A stretch of DNA of 64,000 nt from Thaumasiovibrio subtropicus (GCF_019703835.1 NZ_AP023054.1:3533580-3597579); one strand, 5' to 3'. Numbered from the stretch's first letter, positions 1-8,466 are shown. The notes: generated by a model from the sequence alone, not told the origin. Program-made: numbers and translations.

Positions 1-175
1 CAAATCCAGCGCCCAAAAATATTTATACGAAGCGGGTTGCACTCATGTTTGTTGGACTATGATTAAAAAAAATTATTCAGTTGTGAAATATTTCTCTTAG
101 CTAACCTTTCTTTTTATACCGAGAGCGCAATAAGCGCCGAACATAACATCAGCCTAACCAAAAAAAGGATACAAC
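1..175 (+). other. 5' region of the bufferin operon
   Basis: No gene is seen here; the window starts inside an intergenic stretch. It is AT-rich, with an A-run near 64-71, and ends in a good ribosome binding site (AAGGA about 7 bases before the ATG at 176). A short GCGC-bounded inverted repeat (agcgcaataagcgc) lies near 124-138. Related operons in other bacteria are driven by an ECF sigma factor, but I could not place a matching -35/-10 pair with correct spacing, so no promoter is called. Confidence 0.4.
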
Positions 176-433
176 ATGAAAAAGTCTAATCTTGCTCTTG
201 CTACCGCTGTCACTGGTCTTATCGCACTGGGTGCTAGCACAGTCTCTGCTCCAGCAATGGCAGCAGAAAAAGAGAAATGCTACGGTGTCGCGAAAGCGGG
301 TAAAAACGACTGTGCAACCAAAACCAGTTCATGTGCTGGTACATCGACTGAAGATGGTCAGGCTGATGCCTTCATCATGGTGCCTAAAGGCCTATGTGAC
401 CGTCTTGCAGGCAGCAGCGATAAACCAATGTAA
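176..433 (+). CDS. bufA1: Bufferin-type RiPP precursor (BufA1-like, DUF2282)
   Basis: A small exported cysteine peptide of 85 residues. Residues 1-29 are a Sec signal peptide (KK start, hydrophobic core, AMA cleavage site). The mature part has four cysteines at 35, 46, 53 and 74 in the DUF2282 pattern: KCYG, GKNDCA, SSCAG, and PKGLCDRL. Family knowledge: BufA1 peptides are modified on cysteine by a DUF692 iron enzyme and bind copper in the periplasm. The stop codon overlaps the start of the maturase by one base (TAATG), so the two are translationally coupled. It lacks the EGKCG repeats of the HvfA type, so BufA1 is the better name. Copper binding here is inferred. Confidence 0.85.
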   Translation: MKKSNLALATAVTGLIALGASTVSAPAMAAEKEKCYGVAKAGKNDCATKTSSCAGTSTEDGQADAFIMVPKGLCDRLAGSSDKPM

Positions 434-1296
434 TGCCGATGACTCATTTGACAGACAAGGTGGGGGTTGGCTTACGTCACCCCCATTTTTTTGACTTCAT
501 TTCGCAGCAACCCCAAGTTGGCTGGTTAGAAATCCACAGTGAGAACTTTTTTAATCCTCACAGTGATGCCAGTCGAGCCTTGGCCGCGATATCAAAAGCC
601 TATCCCATCAGTTGTCATGGCATTGGTCTCTCATTGGGCTCTGCGGATCCGATTAACACGCACCACGTTGAGCAGCTTCGCGCTTTAATTCAACGCGTTA
701 ACCCTATTGCCGTCTCCGATCATTTGAGCTGGAGTTCGATCAATGGACAGTTTTTTAATGATTTGCTGCCACTTCCCTACACAGAGGAAGCCTTACTGAA
801 CTTTTGCGACAAGGTAGATAGGGTCCAAAATGCCATCGGTCGACAAATGCTTATCGAGAATCCGTCCAGCTATTTGAGCTTTGAGCAAGCGGATTACACC
901 GAGTGGGATTTCCTTGCCGAGGTTGAGAAGCGGACGGGATGTGGCTTACTGCTTGATCTTAATAACATTCATGTCAGTGCGTTCAATCATCAGTTTGATG
1001 CACAGGCCTACCTTGACGCCATCAACCCTGCTGCCGTCAAAGAGATTCATCTCGCAGGGTATACCGTCAAAACACTGCCTGAAGGGGAACTGTGGATCGA
1101 CACACACAGTAAGCCCGTCAGCGAACCCGTTTGGGCGCTCTATCGGCAATGGTTACAGACACATTCTGCCAAACATGGTGTCCCAGCCACACTGATTGAG
1201 TGGGATTCAGACATTCCGGCATTAGAGGTCTTATTGGCTGAAGCCCGAAAAGCAGAGCAAATTATTACGGAGGTGTGCCATGTCACCACTCCCTAA
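433..1296 (+). CDS. bufB: MNIO-family RiPP maturase (DUF692, BufB-like)
   Basis: Multinuclear non-heme iron oxidase of the DUF692 family, 287 residues, a TIM barrel related to MbnB. Metal-binding motifs are visible in order: EIHSENFF (33-40), CHGIGLSLG (61-69), SDHLSW (95-100), IENPSS (141-146), DLNNIHVS (175-182), EIHLAGY (204-210), DTHSKPV (223-229) and LIEWDSD (254-260). The family rebuilds cysteines of a precursor peptide with oxygen; in bufferins the product is reported as thiooxazole. Start overlaps the precursor stop by one base; a second in-frame ATG at 439 is possible. It overlaps the partner gene by 17 bases, so it works in the same unit. Confidence 0.9.
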   Translation: MPMTHLTDKVGVGLRHPHFFDFISQQPQVGWLEIHSENFFNPHSDASRALAAISKAYPISCHGIGLSLGSADPINTHHVEQLRALIQRVNPIAVSDHLSWSSINGQFFNDLLPLPYTEEALLNFCDKVDRVQNAIGRQMLIENPSSYLSFEQADYTEWDFLAEVEKRTGCGLLLDLNNIHVSAFNHQFDAQAYLDAINPAAVKEIHLAGYTVKTLPEGELWIDTHSKPVSEPVWALYRQWLQTHSAKHGVPATLIEWDSDIPALEVLLAEARKAEQIITEVCHVTTP

Positions 1297-2053
1297 TCTA
1301 TCACTACAGCAGCTCCAGACCGCGTTTAGTGAATCACAGCACTACCGCGAACAGCCTCTTCTTGGCGCTGCGGTTAAAGCAGGCCAATTTACAACAGAGC
1401 AGCGATTACAGATCTATCGCAACAACTTTATTATCAGTCTGAGTGACGTGCTAGAGGCAACCTACCCCATTTGTAAAGCGATTGTCGGCGACGACTGCTT
1501 TCAGCAACTCGCCAGACAACACGTATTGAGTGAGCCTCTCACTGAAGGCGATGTTAGCCACTATGGAGAAGGCTTTGATCGCTCGATTCGCGCGGTGAAT
1601 TCGGTCCACGATGCAGTGCCTTATCTCGCCGCACTGGCTGAATTGGAATGGCAAATAGACCGAGCACAACAAAAAGGCGCGCTGCTAAGTGCATTTCCGA
1701 TTGAGGCACTGAGTCAATGGCTAAGCGAAAATGGCGAAGCAGCCTTAACAAACATGCATTTTGTCCCGCATGGCTTCCTTTTCAAAAGTCCTTTTGCCCT
1801 AGGCAGCTTGTGGCAAATGGTGCGCAGTCATCAAATCACTGAACTCGACCTTTTCCAACCAGAAACCTGTTGGATTCAACATCGGTCACATGGCACAGAC
1901 GTGCTTATTTTTGATGAGGCCAGCGAAGCGCTCATCAACCTCTCATTACAACAAAAAACCTTGGCTGAGGCCGACGAAGGCATGCTCGCCATGCTGCCTG
2001 AACTAATCCAAAAAGACGTTTTTGCTACTTTTGAACCGATTGGGAGAGAGTAA
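1280..2053 (+). CDS. bufC: RiPP maturation partner (DUF2063, BufC/HvfC-like)
   Basis: A 257-residue DUF2063 protein. The N-terminal part has the typical LQTAFSES start and the QRLQIYRNNF motif (about 45-54), followed by SLSDVLEATYPICKAIVG. This family is the usual partner of DUF692 maturases and is thought to present the precursor to the iron enzyme, as MbnC does in methanobactin synthesis. The start is set by a strong ribosome site (GGAGG) inside the end of the maturase gene, which it overlaps by 17 bases. Older databases call the N-terminal region a putative DNA-binding domain; the gene context argues for a RiPP role instead. Confidence 0.85.
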   Translation: MSPLPNLSLQQLQTAFSESQHYREQPLLGAAVKAGQFTTEQRLQIYRNNFIISLSDVLEATYPICKAIVGDDCFQQLARQHVLSEPLTEGDVSHYGEGFDRSIRAVNSVHDAVPYLAALAELEWQIDRAQQKGALLSAFPIEALSQWLSENGEAALTNMHFVPHGFLFKSPFALGSLWQMVRSHQITELDLFQPETCWIQHRSHGTDVLIFDEASEALINLSLQQKTLAEADEGMLAMLPELIQKDVFATFEPIGRE

Positions 2054-2054
2054 G

Positions 2055-2519
2055 ATGTTGCAATTGATCACCAAAATCGACGAACTATCCAAGGCCATCA
2101 CGACACCGCTGGTTTCCCTATTGCTGCTGTTTACGCGTATTTGGGTCGCCATTATCTTTTTTAAATCAGGTATGGTGAAACTCTCTAGCTGGGACAGCAC
2201 CCTGTATCTCTTTGAATATGAATACCAAGTACCTGTGCTGCCTTGGCAACTGGCCGCCTACATGGGCACCGCTGCAGAACTGATTCTTCCCGTTTTCATG
2301 GTACTCGGCTTGCTCACACGCCCAATGGCACTCATTTTGTTTGTGTTTAATGCCATCGCTGTCATCTCCTACCCTGTGCTCTGGGAAGGTGGGTTTTACG
2401 ACCATCAACTCTGGGGAGCGATGATATTGATGAATGTGTTCTGGGGGGCTGGGGCAATTTCTGCCGATTTTGCGGTATCTAAGCTAGGCCAGAAACCACA
2501 GACGGCAACAAATAGCTAA
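2055..2519 (+). CDS. DoxX-family membrane protein of the bufferin cluster (BufD/HvfX-like)
   Basis: A DoxX-family integral membrane protein, 154 residues from the ATG at 2055; a longer in-frame reading from 2022 overlaps the previous gene and has no ribosome site of its own, while GGGAGAG precedes 2055. About four hydrophobic segments can be seen (near 23-42, 60-80, 85-105 and 115-135). DoxX proteins commonly end DUF2282-DUF692-DUF2063 operons and are named HvfX or BufD there. Their exact step is not known; a role in redox chemistry or copper handling at the membrane is a guess. It follows the previous stop by one base and is last in the operon. Confidence 0.8.
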   Translation: MLQLITKIDELSKAITTPLVSLLLLFTRIWVAIIFFKSGMVKLSSWDSTLYLFEYEYQVPVLPWQLAAYMGTAAELILPVFMVLGLLTRPMALILFVFNAIAVISYPVLWEGGFYDHQLWGAMILMNVFWGAGAISADFAVSKLGQKPQTATNS

Positions 2520-2532
2520 TCTCACGCATAAA

Positions 2533-2558
2533 AAACGGGACAACACTGTGTCCCGTTT
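2533..2558. terminator. Bidirectional terminator between bufferin operon and fre
   Basis: A perfect 10-bp stem (AAACGGGACA with TGTCCCGTTT) and a 6-base loop, with a T-rich tail on the plus strand and A-run on the other side. It separates two convergent transcription units. Confidence 0.85.
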
Positions 2559-2577
2559 CTTTTCTGCTTCACCGCCG

Positions 2578-3285
2578 TTAGATAAAGGCGAATGCATCCG
2601 CGTACATTCGTTCACGATGCGCGCCTTTCTCCGTTGAAAAACGCTCACGTGCGGCACCCGCCATTTCAAAGCGCCCACATAGGTAAATATCATAGGCTTC
2701 GAGGCTAACAAAATCTTCGCACACCGCATCAAGCACATTGCCTACTTTGCCTTGCCATCCCGCATCGGCATTTTCTACCACGGGCACATAAGTGACTTTA
2801 TCGTGGACAGACGCGAGTGTGTGCATTTCATCATCGGCATAGAGCTGCGCTAAATCTCGGCCACCCCAGTAAACAAAGACAGGGCGACGCGGCGCGTTCT
2901 CTAAAAAGTGACGAAGAATACTGCGTACATAGGTAAAGCCAGTGCCACCCGCGACAAGTAACAGCGGGTGTTCACTCTCTTCACGTAAAAACGCATCGCC
3001 CTGCGGTGGCGTTAAGGTCATTTCACCGCCATCCGCTAAACATTGCTTCGCCAGGTCGACAACCTGCAATGCCCACGGATTCGCTTCAGCAGCGCCGATA
3101 TGGAATTCGAGATCTTGCTCGCTTGGCTGACTCGCGATTGAAAATGGACGCTTATCATCGTCTGCGACACAAACCATCACATATTGACCTGCTTTAAAAT
3201 CAACAGGCTCTACAGGTGTCAGTACCACACGATACGTATGCGCTGCCAAGGTATCGACAGACTTTACTTTACATTGAATTGTCAT
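2578..3285 (-). CDS. fre: NAD(P)H-flavin reductase
   Basis: Reduces free flavins (FMN, FAD, riboflavin) with NAD(P)H; 235 residues, the usual length. It shows the ferredoxin-reductase fold: the flavin-site motif RPFSIAS (46-52), the nucleotide-binding GGTGFTY (113-119), and the C-terminal YLCGRFEM. It sits downstream of ubiD in the same direction, as in enterics and vibrios, but with a ferredoxin gene between. Its ribosome site (AGAGGA) overlaps the ferredoxin stop codon region, 8 bases upstream. Reduced FMN from Fre is the substrate for making the prenylated flavin that UbiD needs, which fits the neighbourhood. LuxG of luminous bacteria is a close relative, but no lux genes are present. Confidence 0.93.
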   Translation of the reverse strand: MTIQCKVKSVDTLAAHTYRVVLTPVEPVDFKAGQYVMVCVADDDKRPFSIASQPSEQDLEFHIGAAEANPWALQVVDLAKQCLADGGEMTLTPPQGDAFLREESEHPLLLVAGGTGFTYVRSILRHFLENAPRRPVFVYWGGRDLAQLYADDEMHTLASVHDKVTYVPVVENADAGWQGKVGNVLDAVCEDFVSLEAYDIYLCGRFEMAGAARERFSTEKGAHRERMYADAFAFI

Positions 3286-3293
3286 CTTATCCT

Positions 3294-3557
3294 CTAATCT
3301 AACTGCAAGATCAGATCACTCGTAGGCTTGGCTAAACACGCAAATATCCAGCCTTCCTGCTGCTCGTTTTCCGTTAGCATAGGTTCAAGCGCATAGCTGA
3401 CCTCGCCTTCAGTCTTCTTACATAAGCAGGCAGCGCACGCGCCAACCTGACAGCGGTTAGGAAAATGAACGCCTGCGTTGAGCGCAGCCTCCAACACAGT
3501 ATGGTTGTTATCGCATAAAAACGTGAGGTTGTGAGGCATCAGGCGTATGGTGTACAT
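3294..3557 (-). CDS. Small 2Fe-2S plant-type ferredoxin
   Basis: An 87-residue ferredoxin with the plant-type cluster ligands C36, C41, C44 (CQVGACAAC) and C74 (FAC). Cys46 is an extra cysteine just after the cluster loop. It starts one base after the ubiD stop and ends 8 bases before fre, so the three genes form one tight unit. An in-frame start at codon 7 (MPHNL) is possible. The size and cysteine spacing resemble YfaE, which maintains ribonucleotide reductase, but there is no nrd gene here. Between UbiD and Fre it is best read as an electron carrier for flavin or quinone chemistry; that is inference. Confidence 0.85.
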   Translation of the reverse strand: MYTIRLMPHNLTFLCDNNHTVLEAALNAGVHFPNRCQVGACAACLCKKTEGEVSYALEPMLTENEQQEGWIFACLAKPTSDLILQLD

Positions 3558-3558
3558 G

Positions 3559-5424
3559 TTATTTCAGAATCTTAAGTTGTGCCCAAATGGCATCGATATT
3601 CGCGACCACTTGAGGATCTTTCTCTATCGGGGTGCCCCATTCACGGTCAGTTTCTCCCGGCCATTTGTTAGTAGCATCCATGGCCATTTTCGACCCTTGC
3701 TGTTCAGTTCGCTTCACCAGCAAGGTATCGCGCGCGGGATCCATTCGGGTGGTTAACGCCCAAATGACATCGTTCCAATCACGAATGTTCACATCGCTAT
3801 CATCGAACAACATGACATATTTGAGATCGGTGTGCACCTCAAAAGCCTGCCAGATAGCCTCTATTATTCTTGGGCCATCCCCAGATGCTTGCTTGTTGAT
3901 CGTCGCCATCAACATACCATTCGCATGGGCTTCTGGCGGTAAATGGAGATCGACCAACTCTGGGTGCATTGCCTTTAGCGCCTCAAGCGTCGCCTCGATC
4001 ACCGATTTGTCAGCGCAACGCGTATCCTCTTGAGGGTAACCAACAAGCTCAGCATCCCATTTCTTTGTGGCATCCCACCCCATTTTAGAACCCAGCCCGA
4101 CAACAGGTGAGGCGAAGTCTAAAGAATCAATCGGCGTATGCTCTATCATTAGGGTGTCACGGTAAGGGTCCATGCGCGTCGTCATCGCCTGCACAACGCT
4201 GTGCCAATCACGTGCATTGACATCTTCATCACACACAACGACATACTTGGTGTACATGAATTGACGCAGAAAAGACCACACGCCCATCATTACCCGCTTC
4301 GCATGTCCAGGGTACTGCTTCTTCATGGTGACGACCGCCATCCGATAAGAGCACCCTTCAGGCGGCAAATAGAAGTCTATAATTTCTGGGAACTGCTTCT
4401 GCAAAATAGGCACAAACACTTCATTCAGAGCGACCCCGAGCACGGCTGGCTCATCTGGCGGGCGGCCAGTATATGTACTGTGGTAGATAGGCTTATTGCG
4501 CATCGAGACATGTGTCACGGTGAAAACATGATGCCGCTCAACCTCATTGTAGTATCCCGTATGGTCGCCATAAGGGCCTTCATCGGCATACTCGTTCGGG
4601 TCGATATAGCCTTCCATCACGATTTCTGCACTCGCAGGCACTTCCAGATCGTTTGATATGCTTTTCACCACTTCCGTTTTCCGGCCACGCAATAAGCCTG
4701 CAAACGCGTACTCCGATAACGTGTCTGGAACGGGCGTCACCGCACCTAAAATCGTTGCGGGGTCAGCACCATAGGCAACGGTCACTGGGAAAGGCTGCCC
4801 CGGATGGGTTTCCATCCAGTCTCGCAAGTCAAGTGCACCACCACGATGCGCCAACCAGCGCATGATCACCTTGTTTTTACCTATCTTCTGTTGGCGATAA
4901 ATCCCTAGGTTTTGACGCTTTTTATTCGGCCCTTTGGTGATCGTTAACCCCCACGTCAACAGCGGCGCCACATCCCCGGGCCAGCATGACATGACGGGAA
5001 TCTTATCGAGGTCAACCTCATCCCCTTGCCAAATAACTTCTTGGCAGGGCGCTTTACGCAGCTTCTTCACTGGCATGTTAAGGACCTGACGGAACACAGG
5101 TAGCTTGTCCAAAGCATCTTTAAAGCCTTTGGGTGGCTCTGGCTCTTTTAGGTATGCCAATAACTTACCAACCTCACGCAGCTCTCGCACATTCTCTCGT
5201 CCCATACCCATTGCGACGCGTTCAGGGGTGCCGAACAAGTTCGCTAACACTGGCATCTCGTAGCCTTTGGGGTTTTCAAACAGCAATGCCGGTCCTTTCG
5301 CACGCAAGGTACGATCCGCGATTTCAGTCATTTCATAGTCTGGGTCGACGGGATGTGAGATGCGCTTTAGTTCACCGCGTTCTTCGAGGTAGGCAATAAA
5401 GTCGCGTAAATCCTTAAATTTCAT
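3559..5424 (-). CDS. ubiD: 3-octaprenyl-4-hydroxybenzoate carboxy-lyase UbiD, with duplicated C-terminal domain
   Basis: Decarboxylates octaprenyl-4-hydroxybenzoate in ubiquinone synthesis using prenylated FMN. 621 residues from the ATG at 5424 (MKFKDLRDF); the reading frame runs 18 codons further but into a repeat element, so that start is rejected. Family motifs include the [11 protein letters not shown] region and [13 protein letters not shown] with catalytic acidic residues. E. coli UbiD is about 497 residues. The extra length is explained by a second copy of the C-terminal region: residues 345-455 (DFYLPPEG...ARDW...[11 protein letters not shown]...[12 protein letters not shown]) are echoed at 487-587 (DLHLPPEA...IRDW...[11 protein letters not shown]...[12 protein letters not shown]). 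First gene of ubiD-ferredoxin-fre. Confidence 0.95.
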   Translation of the reverse strand: MKFKDLRDFIAYLEERGELKRISHPVDPDYEMTEIADRTLRAKGPALLFENPKGYEMPVLANLFGTPERVAMGMGRENVRELREVGKLLAYLKEPEPPKGFKDALDKLPVFRQVLNMPVKKLRKAPCQEVIWQGDEVDLDKIPVMSCWPGDVAPLLTWGLTITKGPNKKRQNLGIYRQQKIGKNKVIMRWLAHRGGALDLRDWMETHPGQPFPVTVAYGADPATILGAVTPVPDTLSEYAFAGLLRGRKTEVVKSISNDLEVPASAEIVMEGYIDPNEYADEGPYGDHTGYYNEVERHHVFTVTHVSMRNKPIYHSTYTGRPPDEPAVLGVALNEVFVPILQKQFPEIIDFYLPPEGCSYRMAVVTMKKQYPGHAKRVMMGVWSFLRQFMYTKYVVVCDEDVNARDWHSVVQAMTTRMDPYRDTLMIEHTPIDSLDFASPVVGLGSKMGWDATKKWDAELVGYPQEDTRCADKSVIEATLEALKAMHPELVDLHLPPEAHANGMLMATINKQASGDGPRIIEAIWQAFEVHTDLKYVMLFDDSDVNIRDWNDVIWALTTRMDPARDTLLVKRTEQQGSKMAMDATNKWPGETDREWGTPIEKDPQVVANIDAIWAQLKILK

Positions 5425-5459
5425 GGCAGTCCATATCAAGGTCACAGGGATGATGATTA

Positions 5460-5724
5460 TATACTCAAGTAACCTCAAGATGCAGGATTCAGAAGTGGCC
5501 TAGCGTTCCGAGTTCAAGGCAAAGGTGCGAAGGAATGGCTTCCCCCTTTCAAGCACCTTTAACGCAGAAATCGGGGCGCTAGGCACTTCCCTTCGGGCGA
5601 GTTTTCTAGGCTCGTCAGCTTCGTTACTGCTTTTCGATTTAGCTCACTAGACCTTCAAAGCAGTGTCTTACTGACAAGCCTAGAAATTCTCGCTGAACAA
5701 GCATCTTGAGGTCACTTGAGTATA
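5460..5724. repeat. Palindromic MITE-like element upstream of ubiD
   Basis: A 265-bp stretch bounded by 24-base inverted repeats that match at 23 positions: TATACTCAAGTAACCTCAAG plus ATGC at 5460-5483, and GCATCTTGAGGTCACTTGAG plus TATA at 5701-5724. A second nested inverted repeat lies inside (gcgagttttctaggctcgtc around 5599-5620 against gacaagcctagaaattctcg around 5677-5697). It has no open reading frame of note. Short palindromic elements with CTCAAGTGACCTCAAGATGC ends are common in vibrio intergenic regions, so this is probably a dispersed non-autonomous repeat. It fills most of the 429-base gap upstream of ubiD and starts 35 bases from its ATG, so any more distal ubiD promoter would have to be read through it. 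Confidence 0.8.
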
Positions 5725-5853
5725 CGTTAGCTAACTAACGGATATAACTCTTTGTTAACCTTTGTCACTGTTTCACCGCTTCAACGCGCAAATTACTGCA
5801 TGAAAACAGCAATTCGCGACATTTAACCGCAAGATTACTAAGTGTAATCGAAA
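5725..5853. other. Intergenic, no gene seen
   Basis: AT-rich sequence between the palindromic element and the end of the exported hypothetical gene. I see no coding frame, RNA gene or convincing terminator in it; a promoter for ubiD could lie here or inside the repeat. Confidence 0.4.
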
Positions 5854-6867
5854 CTATGGCGCTGTAGATGAAAGAGCTTGCTGAAGATGCCGAGCGCGAA
5901 TCGTGCTGTTTTCTCCTTGTGCAAGCTCAGAAATCCAGTCGCGATACCCTTGTGTCGCGAGCTGATTGGCAACCAGTCCACCATCTTCAACCTCATCGAG
6001 TTTTGCGATAAGAAAATGCTGAACATCGAATGGCATCGGCTGTAAACGAGCGAGCTGTTGATAGGCGGAAGATTTTAGACTCGGATTACCCGTGGCGATG
6101 ATCAATTGCTCGACTGCATAACCATCCGGAGCGAGATTGGCGAGACGTTGTAGTTCATCTAAAGAAAACGCGTCGGTACGACGACGCCACAGCAGACCGT
6201 GAAGCGCTTCATTCCCACTCCTTGCCGCCAATGCCGCTATCACCGCATTATCTGGCAGCCACAACATACGATTCATTTTTGGCCCAAACTCGGCCACCAT
6301 AAGTTCAATCGCTTCGGGTGACATGCTATCAACCCGACTCAGAAAAGTGTCACGTCGAGGATAGTAGTCTGTCAGTGGCACCTTCAACCACTCTGTTAAC
6401 GTCAACTCACCCGCCTCAAGCTGAGCAAAGATCGCGTCGGCTTCCTGCTGGTGCTGCCAGTCAGTGACAACACCGTGAGCAAGTAAGCCATAGTTGAATG
6501 CCCGCATCGACACAACATAACCGTCACCTTGCGATTTGACACTGTAGGTAGGATGCTCAGTAGAGAGTTGATACAGCCAAGCCAGTTGCTCTGGACTTAA
6601 ATCTGGCAGTGTCGCGGCGTAGTCCACCAGCATGAGCTTGGCGGCTTCTTTTTCACGGGGATGGAGTGTATTGAGATGAGACTCTAATCGTGAAATATCA
6701 GACTGATTAAAGACAAAACTTAGCCCCGCCAGCGCATTGGCCAGCTGATCACTATTTAGTACCGCACTCACTTGTTGGGGCGTTAATTCCTTCGCTCCCA
6801 GCGGCACGGCAAATATCAGGCATAACAAATAGGTTCGCAGCCTGTGACGCATATTCCGTTGCTTCAT
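5854..6867 (-). CDS. Unrecognised exported protein
   Basis: I do not recognise a named family. From the ATG at 6867 it is 337 residues; that start is preferred because AGGG stands 7 bases upstream, though starts at 6882 and 6852 are in frame. The N-terminus has basic residues, a hydrophobic stretch (LRTYLLCLIFAVPLGA) and a likely signal-peptidase site before KELTP, so the protein is probably periplasmic. The rest is acidic and leucine-rich with many helical-looking repeats of the form ALxxLxxLxP and no cysteines; it could be an alpha-solenoid. It lies alone after the rho terminator, in the same direction as rho and ubiD. Confidence 0.75.
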   Translation of the reverse strand: MKQRNMRHRLRTYLLCLIFAVPLGAKELTPQQVSAVLNSDQLANALAGLSFVFNQSDISRLESHLNTLHPREKEAAKLMLVDYAATLPDLSPEQLAWLYQLSTEHPTYSVKSQGDGYVVSMRAFNYGLLAHGVVTDWQHQQEADAIFAQLEAGELTLTEWLKVPLTDYYPRRDTFLSRVDSMSPEAIELMVAEFGPKMNRMLWLPDNAVIAALAARSGNEALHGLLWRRRTDAFSLDELQRLANLAPDGYAVEQLIIATGNPSLKSSAYQQLARLQPMPFDVQHFLIAKLDEVEDGGLVANQLATQGYRDWISELAQGENSTIRARHLQQALSSTAP

Positions 6868-6921
6868 GGCATACCCTGACATCGCACGACCATGACGAAG
6901 GGCTCATCATGGCTCCATAAA

Positions 6922-6948
6922 AAAAGCGTCGATAAAATCGACGCTTTT
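6922..6948 (-). terminator. rho terminator
   Basis: Perfect 12-bp stem (AAAAGCGTCGAT with ATCGACGCTTTT), 3-base loop, followed on the minus strand by a run of T. It lies about 105 bases after the rho stop and before the exported hypothetical gene. Confidence 0.9.
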
Positions 6949-7052
6949 CAGTATAGCGAGAATTTTCCCTAATGATAACGACAAGGTTAATCAATTAGTC
7001 ACAAATTCATCACCTATGACCCTCGAGGCTTTGCTCGTGAGCTAAGAATTGC

Positions 7053-8312
7053 TTATTGACGACGCATCGCGTCAAAGAATTCGTTGTTGGTTTTGCTCAT
7101 TGCCAACTTGTTGATCAGGAACTCCATCGCGTCAATCTCACCCATTGGGTGAACAATCTTACGTAGGATCCACATCTTCTGCAGCTCATCTGACTTGGTC
7201 AGCAACTCTTCACGACGTGTACCTGAGCGGTTGAAGTCAATCGCAGGGAATACGCGCTTCTCAGCAATCTTACGAGAAAGGTGCAGTTCCATGTTACCCG
7301 TACCTTTAAACTCTTCGTAGATAACTTCATCCATCTTAGAGCCAGTATCGACAAGCGCAGTCGCGATGATAGTCAAACTACCACCCTCTTCTACATTACG
7401 TGCGGCACCAAAGAAACGTTTTGGACGATGCAGTGCGTGTGCATCCACACCACCGGTGAGTACCTTACCTGAAGAAGGCACAACGGTATTGTAAGCACGT
7501 GCTAGACGCGTAATAGAATCAAGCAAGATAACCACATCTTTCTTGTGTTCAACCAGACGCTTCGCTTTCTCAATCACCATCTCGGCAACTTGAACGTGGC
7601 GGTTAGCTGGCTCATCAAAAGTAGAAGCAATCACTTCGCCTTTCACCAAACGTTGCATCTCGGTCACTTCTTCCGGACGCTCATCGATCAGCAACACCAT
7701 GAGCTCACAGTCTGGGTGGTTAAACGCGATGCTCTGAGCAATGTTCTGAAGCAACATGGTTTTACCCGCTTTTGGCGGAGCAACAATCAGACCACGCTGA
7801 CCTTTACCAATCGGTGATGCTAAATCCAGAATACGTGCAGTGATGTCCTCAGTTGAACCGTTACCACGCTCCATCACCATACGTTCGTTGGCGTGCAGAG
7901 GTGTTAGGTTTTCAAAAAGGATTTTATTGCGGGCGTTATCTGGGCGGTCATGGTTAACTTCATTCACCTTCAAAAGGGCAAAGTAACGTTCGCCATCTTT
8001 TGGTGGACGAATCTTTCCAGCAATGGTGTCACCGGTGCGCAGATTGAAACGGCGGATCTGACTTGGTGATACATAAATATCATCCGGGCCAGCAAGATAA
8101 GAGCTGTCTGCACTTCGTAGGAAACCAAATCCATCCTGGAGGATTTCTAGAACCCCGTCGCCAAAGATGTCTTCGCCACTTTTTGCGTGTTGCTTCAAGA
8201 TAGCAAAGATAATGTCTTGTTTACGTAGACGTGCCAGATTCTCTAATCCCATGCCTTCGCCAAGCGTCACAAGCTCAGAGACAGGACGGTTCTTAAGTTC
8301 TGTAAGATTCAT
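7053..8312 (-). CDS. rho: Transcription termination factor Rho
   Basis: Hexameric RNA-DNA helicase that ends transcription. 419 residues from the ATG at 8312 (MNLTELKN), exactly the E. coli length; a frame extension of 14 codons upstream is rejected for that reason. Visible parts: the N-terminal helical domain, the RNA-binding cold-shock domain ([18 protein letters not shown]), Walker A (APPKAGKT), Walker B ([10 protein letters not shown]), the Q-loop and the R-loop ([13 protein letters not shown]). It is 196 bases downstream of trxA with its own leader, in the order known from enterics. Rho is usually autoregulated through that leader, but no specific site can be named. Confidence 0.98.
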   Translation of the reverse strand: MNLTELKNRPVSELVTLGEGMGLENLARLRKQDIIFAILKQHAKSGEDIFGDGVLEILQDGFGFLRSADSSYLAGPDDIYVSPSQIRRFNLRTGDTIAGKIRPPKDGERYFALLKVNEVNHDRPDNARNKILFENLTPLHANERMVMERGNGSTEDITARILDLASPIGKGQRGLIVAPPKAGKTMLLQNIAQSIAFNHPDCELMVLLIDERPEEVTEMQRLVKGEVIASTFDEPANRHVQVAEMVIEKAKRLVEHKKDVVILLDSITRLARAYNTVVPSSGKVLTGGVDAHALHRPKRFFGAARNVEEGGSLTIIATALVDTGSKMDEVIYEEFKGTGNMELHLSRKIAEKRVFPAIDFNRSGTRREELLTKSDELQKMWILRKIVHPMGEIDAMEFLINKLAMSKTNNEFFDAMRRQ

Positions 8313-8466
8313 ATTGGTGGGTTTCTTTTTTGTCAAAATCGGGGTTCTGTGCAATCAAAAAATGAGTAGATGACCGCTGGAACTGGTCAAGGTATGAACA
8401 ATAGTATAATTTACGTGCAATAACTTAGCACTAAAGTTATCGTACGTCTAGCAAAGAAAGAGAGAC

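Noticed and set aside
60-130. ECF-type promoter (TAACC...CGA) before the bufferin precursor
   Set aside because: The two boxes are about 13 bases apart, too close for the known ECF spacing.
2022-2054. Upstream in-frame start for the DoxX gene
   Set aside because: It overlaps the previous gene with no ribosome site; the start at 2055 has GGGAGAG before it and fits the family.
2578-3285. LuxG and a bioluminescence locus
   Set aside because: No luxCDABE genes are present and the gene follows ubiD, the normal fre position.
5425-5478. 18-codon N-terminal extension of UbiD
   Set aside because: It runs into the palindromic repeat and has no family match; MKFKDLRDF is the usual start.
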